Below are positions 32,932 to 35,236 of a DNA stretch of 35,236 bases, in pieces (position 1 is the stretch's first letter; every line of letters begins with the position of its first letter). Source of the stretch: DASPWW01 sp035637595 (GTDB taxonomy: Bacteria > Actinomycetota > Thermoleophilia > Solirubrobacterales > 70-9); assembly GCA_035637595.1 (NCBI GenBank), contig DASPWW010000188.1:1-35236 (forward strand), written 5' to 3'. A model generated the notes under the pieces. The model searched no databases, was not told the DNA's origin, and saw only the letters and a program-made list of their open reading frames with translations. A program made the position numbers and the translations under genes.

Positions 32932-32969
32932 TGTCGAGTTTGTCGCCCTATGCGGGGACAAACTCGACA
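32932..32969. repeat. 13-bp perfect inverted repeat with 12-base loop
   Basis: TGTCGAGTTTGTC (32932-32944) and its exact complement GACAAACTCGACA (32957-32969) enclose gccctatgcggg. It lies in the 169-base gap between two convergent genes, is less GC-rich than surroundings, and has no other copy in the window. A T-run does not follow, so it is not a standard terminator; a dispersed palindromic repeat unit or structured 3' element are possible. Confidence 0.7.
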
Positions 32970-32998
32970 AGTGGTCGCTGTCTGGTCCAGGGCGGGAC

Positions 32999-34294
32999 TC
33001 AGGAGGTGACGGAGACCTTTTCGCTCGCACCCTCGTCGCCGCCTCCGCCCGCGGGCGGAGGCGGAGTGGGACGCTTGCGTGAGCGGTCGGGCTCGCTCTG
33101 ATCGACGCTTCCGCTTCCCAGCGCCGCGATCGTGTCCTCGAGCTCGTCGGCCATCCCGCTCAGCCTGATCGTCGCGTCCTGGAGGTGTGAGTTCGCGGCG
33201 AACGCCTGCAGCGCGCGCATCTGCTGGCTGTTTATGCGGATCGCGGCTATGAAGTAGTCCCGCGCCGCGTAGTAGATCTGGGCCTGGTTCAGGTTCTCGA
33301 TCCCCGCCAGGAAGTCGTCGTAGAAGTCGACCCTGATATTGGCCGCCTCGACCTGGAGCTCGTCGAGCTTCTCGGCGTCCGGCGGAGGATCCAGCCGTAG
33401 GAGTGCCCTCCGCGTCCTCTGCGCCTCCTTCAGGTCGCTTTGCACGGCATCGTGAACCGTGGCGAGATCTGCGGACTCGAGGCTATTGCTCTCCGGCTCT
33501 TGCGCCAGGTACCGCCGTTCGATCGTGAGCGATCTCTGCTCGTAGTCGATGAAACGCTGGAAATCCGCCAGGAACGTCGCGGAGGCCTCGAGATACTCCC
33601 TGGCGACCGAGACCGCGTCCTCGGCCTCCTCGATGGAGCCGCTCCCACCCAGAAGCGGGGCCGAGGGGACGTTCCCGAGATCGGCCTGCGTCTGCTCGAT
33701 CGTCAACTGGGCCGCGTTGACCGCGGTCTGGGACCTTTGAAGGGCCGCCCTGGTGTCGTCCATGATCGGAAGCAGGCGGCGCTTGAACTCGTCGTAGTCC
33801 GCGGCGTTTCGGAGCCGGCGCAGGGGAAAGGTCGTCTCGTCGAGGTACTCGTCGAACCCCTTGTAGACCTCGTCCATGGAGTCGGTGATCCGCTCGGCGG
33901 CCGGCTGGGCCCGCCCGCGATAGTCGTCCGCCATCCGCTCCGGCAGCTTCGCGAAGTAGTAGTAGGCGCCGAACACGACGAGGCCGAGCAGGACGATCGC
34001 GCCGGCGACGAACAGGCCACGCCGCTCGGAGTCCTGGATCAGCCACCAGAGGGCCTCCACCTCGTCGCGCACACGCTCCAGCGTGGAGCGAAGATCAGCG
34101 CGCTGGGGGCGTGGTCGCGCGACACGCCCGTTGCCGCTCGCGGAGGGGGACCGCGACCGGGAAGGGGCCGGCCGCCCGGGCGCGCCCGGGGTCAGATAGC
34201 CGACCGGAGGCGGTCCCGGAGGAGGAAAAGATTCCCGGGTTCCTGTCTTACTCGAGCCTCGTGACTCGGCGGGCGAGTCCTGCGTGGTGGTCAC
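32999..34294 (-). CDS. Single-pass membrane protein with proline-rich N-terminus and helical outer domain
   Basis: 431 residues from GTG; an ATG 7 bases upstream is out of frame. The first 70 residues are Pro/Ser/Arg-rich ('SFPPPGPPPVGYLTPGAPGR') and probably disordered in the cytoplasm. A helix precedes the single membrane segment 'LFVAGAIVLLGLVVFGAYYY' (about 93-112). The remainder (about 115-400) is almost wholly helical, with heptad-like stretches ('RAALQRSQTAVNAAQLTIEQ', 'LQVEAANIRVDFYDDFLAGI'), and the C-terminal tail is again Pro/Gly-rich. No enzyme motif. Could be a wall-spanning scaffold or sensor; no known family recognised. Convergent with the gene at 32374. Confidence 0.82.
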   Translation of the reverse strand: MTTTQDSPAESRGSSKTGTRESFPPPGPPPVGYLTPGAPGRPAPSRSRSPSASGNGRVARPRPQRADLRSTLERVRDEVEALWWLIQDSERRGLFVAGAIVLLGLVVFGAYYYFAKLPERMADDYRGRAQPAAERITDSMDEVYKGFDEYLDETTFPLRRLRNAADYDEFKRRLLPIMDDTRAALQRSQTAVNAAQLTIEQTQADLGNVPSAPLLGGSGSIEEAEDAVSVAREYLEASATFLADFQRFIDYEQRSLTIERRYLAQEPESNSLESADLATVHDAVQSDLKEAQRTRRALLRLDPPPDAEKLDELQVEAANIRVDFYDDFLAGIENLNQAQIYYAARDYFIAAIRINSQQMRALQAFAANSHLQDATIRLSGMADELEDTIAALGSGSVDQSEPDRSRKRPTPPPPAGGGGDEGASEKVSVTS

Positions 34295-34325
34295 TGTTCA
34301 TGCTTCGGCACGAGCGGGCGGGAAC

Positions 34326-34958
34326 TCAAGCGAGCGCCGCCTCGATCTCCGGGATCGCCTGCTCGTTGTCGCGGAAGTGGACGGTGGCGAGGCCCAGCTC
34401 GCGCGCGGCCTCGACGTTTACCTCGACGTCGTCGATGAACAGGCACTCGGCCGGCGGTGGGTAGCCGAGCCGCTCGAGGGTGAGCTGGTAGATCTCGGGC
34501 TCGGGCTTGCGCATCCCGACGAACGCCGAGTCGACGATCAGCTCGAAGATCTCGTCGACGGGCAGCAGCGAGCGCCACAGCGGCTCCCACTCGCGCACGT
34601 TGTTGGTCAGCAGCGCCATGCGGTGCCCGCGGGAGCGCAGGTCGCGCATCAGCTCGACCATGCGCTCGTTGGGGTCGAGGGCGTCGAAGTAGATCTCGCG
34701 GAAGCCATGCAGCTCGGGGCGATGGCCGAGCTCCGGCTCGAGCTCGTTCTGGAGCAGCGCCAGGAACTCCGCCTCGGTCATGCGCCCCTTCTCGAGCTCG
34801 AACAGGGGATAGGCGCCGTTGCGCTCCGCGGCGCGCTGCATCGCATGGCCCATCGCCTCCCACGGGATCCCGGTCTGGTCCTGGAAGGCCATGAACGAGC
34901 GCAGCAGCGGCGTCGTGAGCACGCCTCCGAAGTCCGAGATGACGGTCGTTATCGGCAC
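34326..34958 (-). CDS. HAD-superfamily (subfamily IA) hydrolase
   Basis: 210 residues. Motif I 'VISDFGGVLTTPLLRSF' gives nucleophile Asp9 with Gly at the usual second-Asp position, as in the epoxide-hydrolase-N-like/haloacid dehalogenase group rather than phosphatases with DxD. Motif II 'MALLTNNVREWEP', motif III Lys in 'GMRKPEPEIYQLTLERLG' and motif IV 'ECLFIDDVEVNVEAAREL' are intact. The helical cap between about 20 and 85 places it in subfamily IA. Substrate not predictable. It starts 2 bases after the stop of the truncated gene at the right edge, forming an operon with it. Confidence 0.9.
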   Translation of the reverse strand: MPITTVISDFGGVLTTPLLRSFMAFQDQTGIPWEAMGHAMQRAAERNGAYPLFELEKGRMTEAEFLALLQNELEPELGHRPELHGFREIYFDALDPNERMVELMRDLRSRGHRMALLTNNVREWEPLWRSLLPVDEIFELIVDSAFVGMRKPEPEIYQLTLERLGYPPPAECLFIDDVEVNVEAARELGLATVHFRDNEQAIPEIEAALA

Positions 34959-34960
34959 GC

Positions 34961-35236
34961 TCAGGTTCGGGAGACGAGCTCGAGCATTCCGGCCCCCCGC
35001 GCTCCCTCCATCCGGAAGCTCATCGGGATCACGGCACGGTCGGCCGCGGTCGCCGCGCCACCGCCCTCGCGGTCGGCGGCTACGCGCAGCGGCAGCGCGT
35101 CGGGGTCGGTGTACAGCTCGAGGCCGATCCTCGCTGGCGCTCCCGCGGCATCGTACTCGGTCGACAGCAAAGCGTCGACCAGCTCGACGATCTCGCCGTC
35201 GGGCTCGACGAGCGCGCCGCGCAGACGGGTCTCGTC
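34961..35236 (-). CDS. C-terminal part of an unrecognised protein (5' end beyond the window)
   Basis: 91 residues are visible and the frame stays open to the right edge. The visible sequence includes 'RGALVEPDGEIVELVDALL', 'ARIGLELYTDPDALPLRVAA' and 'IPMSFRMEGARGAGMLELVS', a beta-strand-like series with acidic character. An internal TTG near 35170 could be a start but the homogenous coding style upstream of it argues the gene begins outside. No family recognised. Its stop is 2 bases before the HAD gene. Confidence 0.65.
   Translation of the reverse strand, partial: DETRLRGALVEPDGEIVELVDALLSTEYDAAGAPARIGLELYTDPDALPLRVAADREGGGAATAADRAVIPMSFRMEGARGAGMLELVSRT

Noticed and set aside
1..35236. tRNA, rRNA, CRISPR array, insertion sequence or prophage
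   Set aside because: No T-loop-like signatures, regularly spaced repeats, transposase motifs or att-like repeats were found on reading both strands.

Overview
High-GC genome with a mostly complete housekeeping set, many GTG/TTG starts, a ParA-like ATPase, a MarP-like membrane protease and PASTA-less penicillin-binding protein. Together with the C-terminal Ig-like module typed 'FGFSSSE..FECK.D...F.PC.SP' (common in secreted proteins of Solirubrobacterales), this suggests an actinobacterium of the class Thermoleophilia. That placement is inference from gene style, not from a marker gene. No tRNA, rRNA, CRISPR array, transposase or integrase was seen.

Positions 1-7527 form a block of secreted proteins: a large protein cut by the left edge and ending in a glycosidase-like barrel, two tandem small secreted paralogs, the in-frame remnant of a third paralog just after the second one's stop codon, a secreted RTX-repeat/Ig-like protein, and, on the opposite strand, a second secreted protein with the same glycosidase-like barrel. 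Hand-counted base composition falls from about 70% GC at the left edge to 47-57% in sampled lines between about 1.7 and 3.4 kb, unlike the rest. A Phd/YefM-PIN toxin-antitoxin pair follows (7622-8253).

Positions 8368-12448 are a tight forward run: S-adenosylhomocysteinase, a sugar-nucleotide pyrophosphorylase, two thioredoxin-fold proteins and homoserine kinase. On the reverse strand lie an orphan ParA-like ATPase and an NTF2/SnoaL-like protein (12449-13698), divergent from a 1552-residue glutamate synthase large subunit (13775-18433) that has a visible intrinsic terminator but no small-subunit gene beside it.

Positions 18608-25141 hold small membrane proteins, a zinc-ribbon/FHA protein, an SRPBCC protein with a lipoprotein and small membrane protein downstream, a class B penicillin-binding protein divergent from a MarP-like serine protease, and an HxlR regulator.

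Positions 25158-32239 are a reverse-strand operon, addB-addA-gamma-glutamylcyclotransferase-like. Both Add subunits keep nuclease motifs and both have the four-cysteine pattern expected for an iron-sulfur cluster. The right end carries an unrecognised 151-residue protein, a gap with two strong inverted repeats, a membrane-anchored helical protein with a proline-rich N-terminus, a HAD hydrolase and a gene cut by the right edge.
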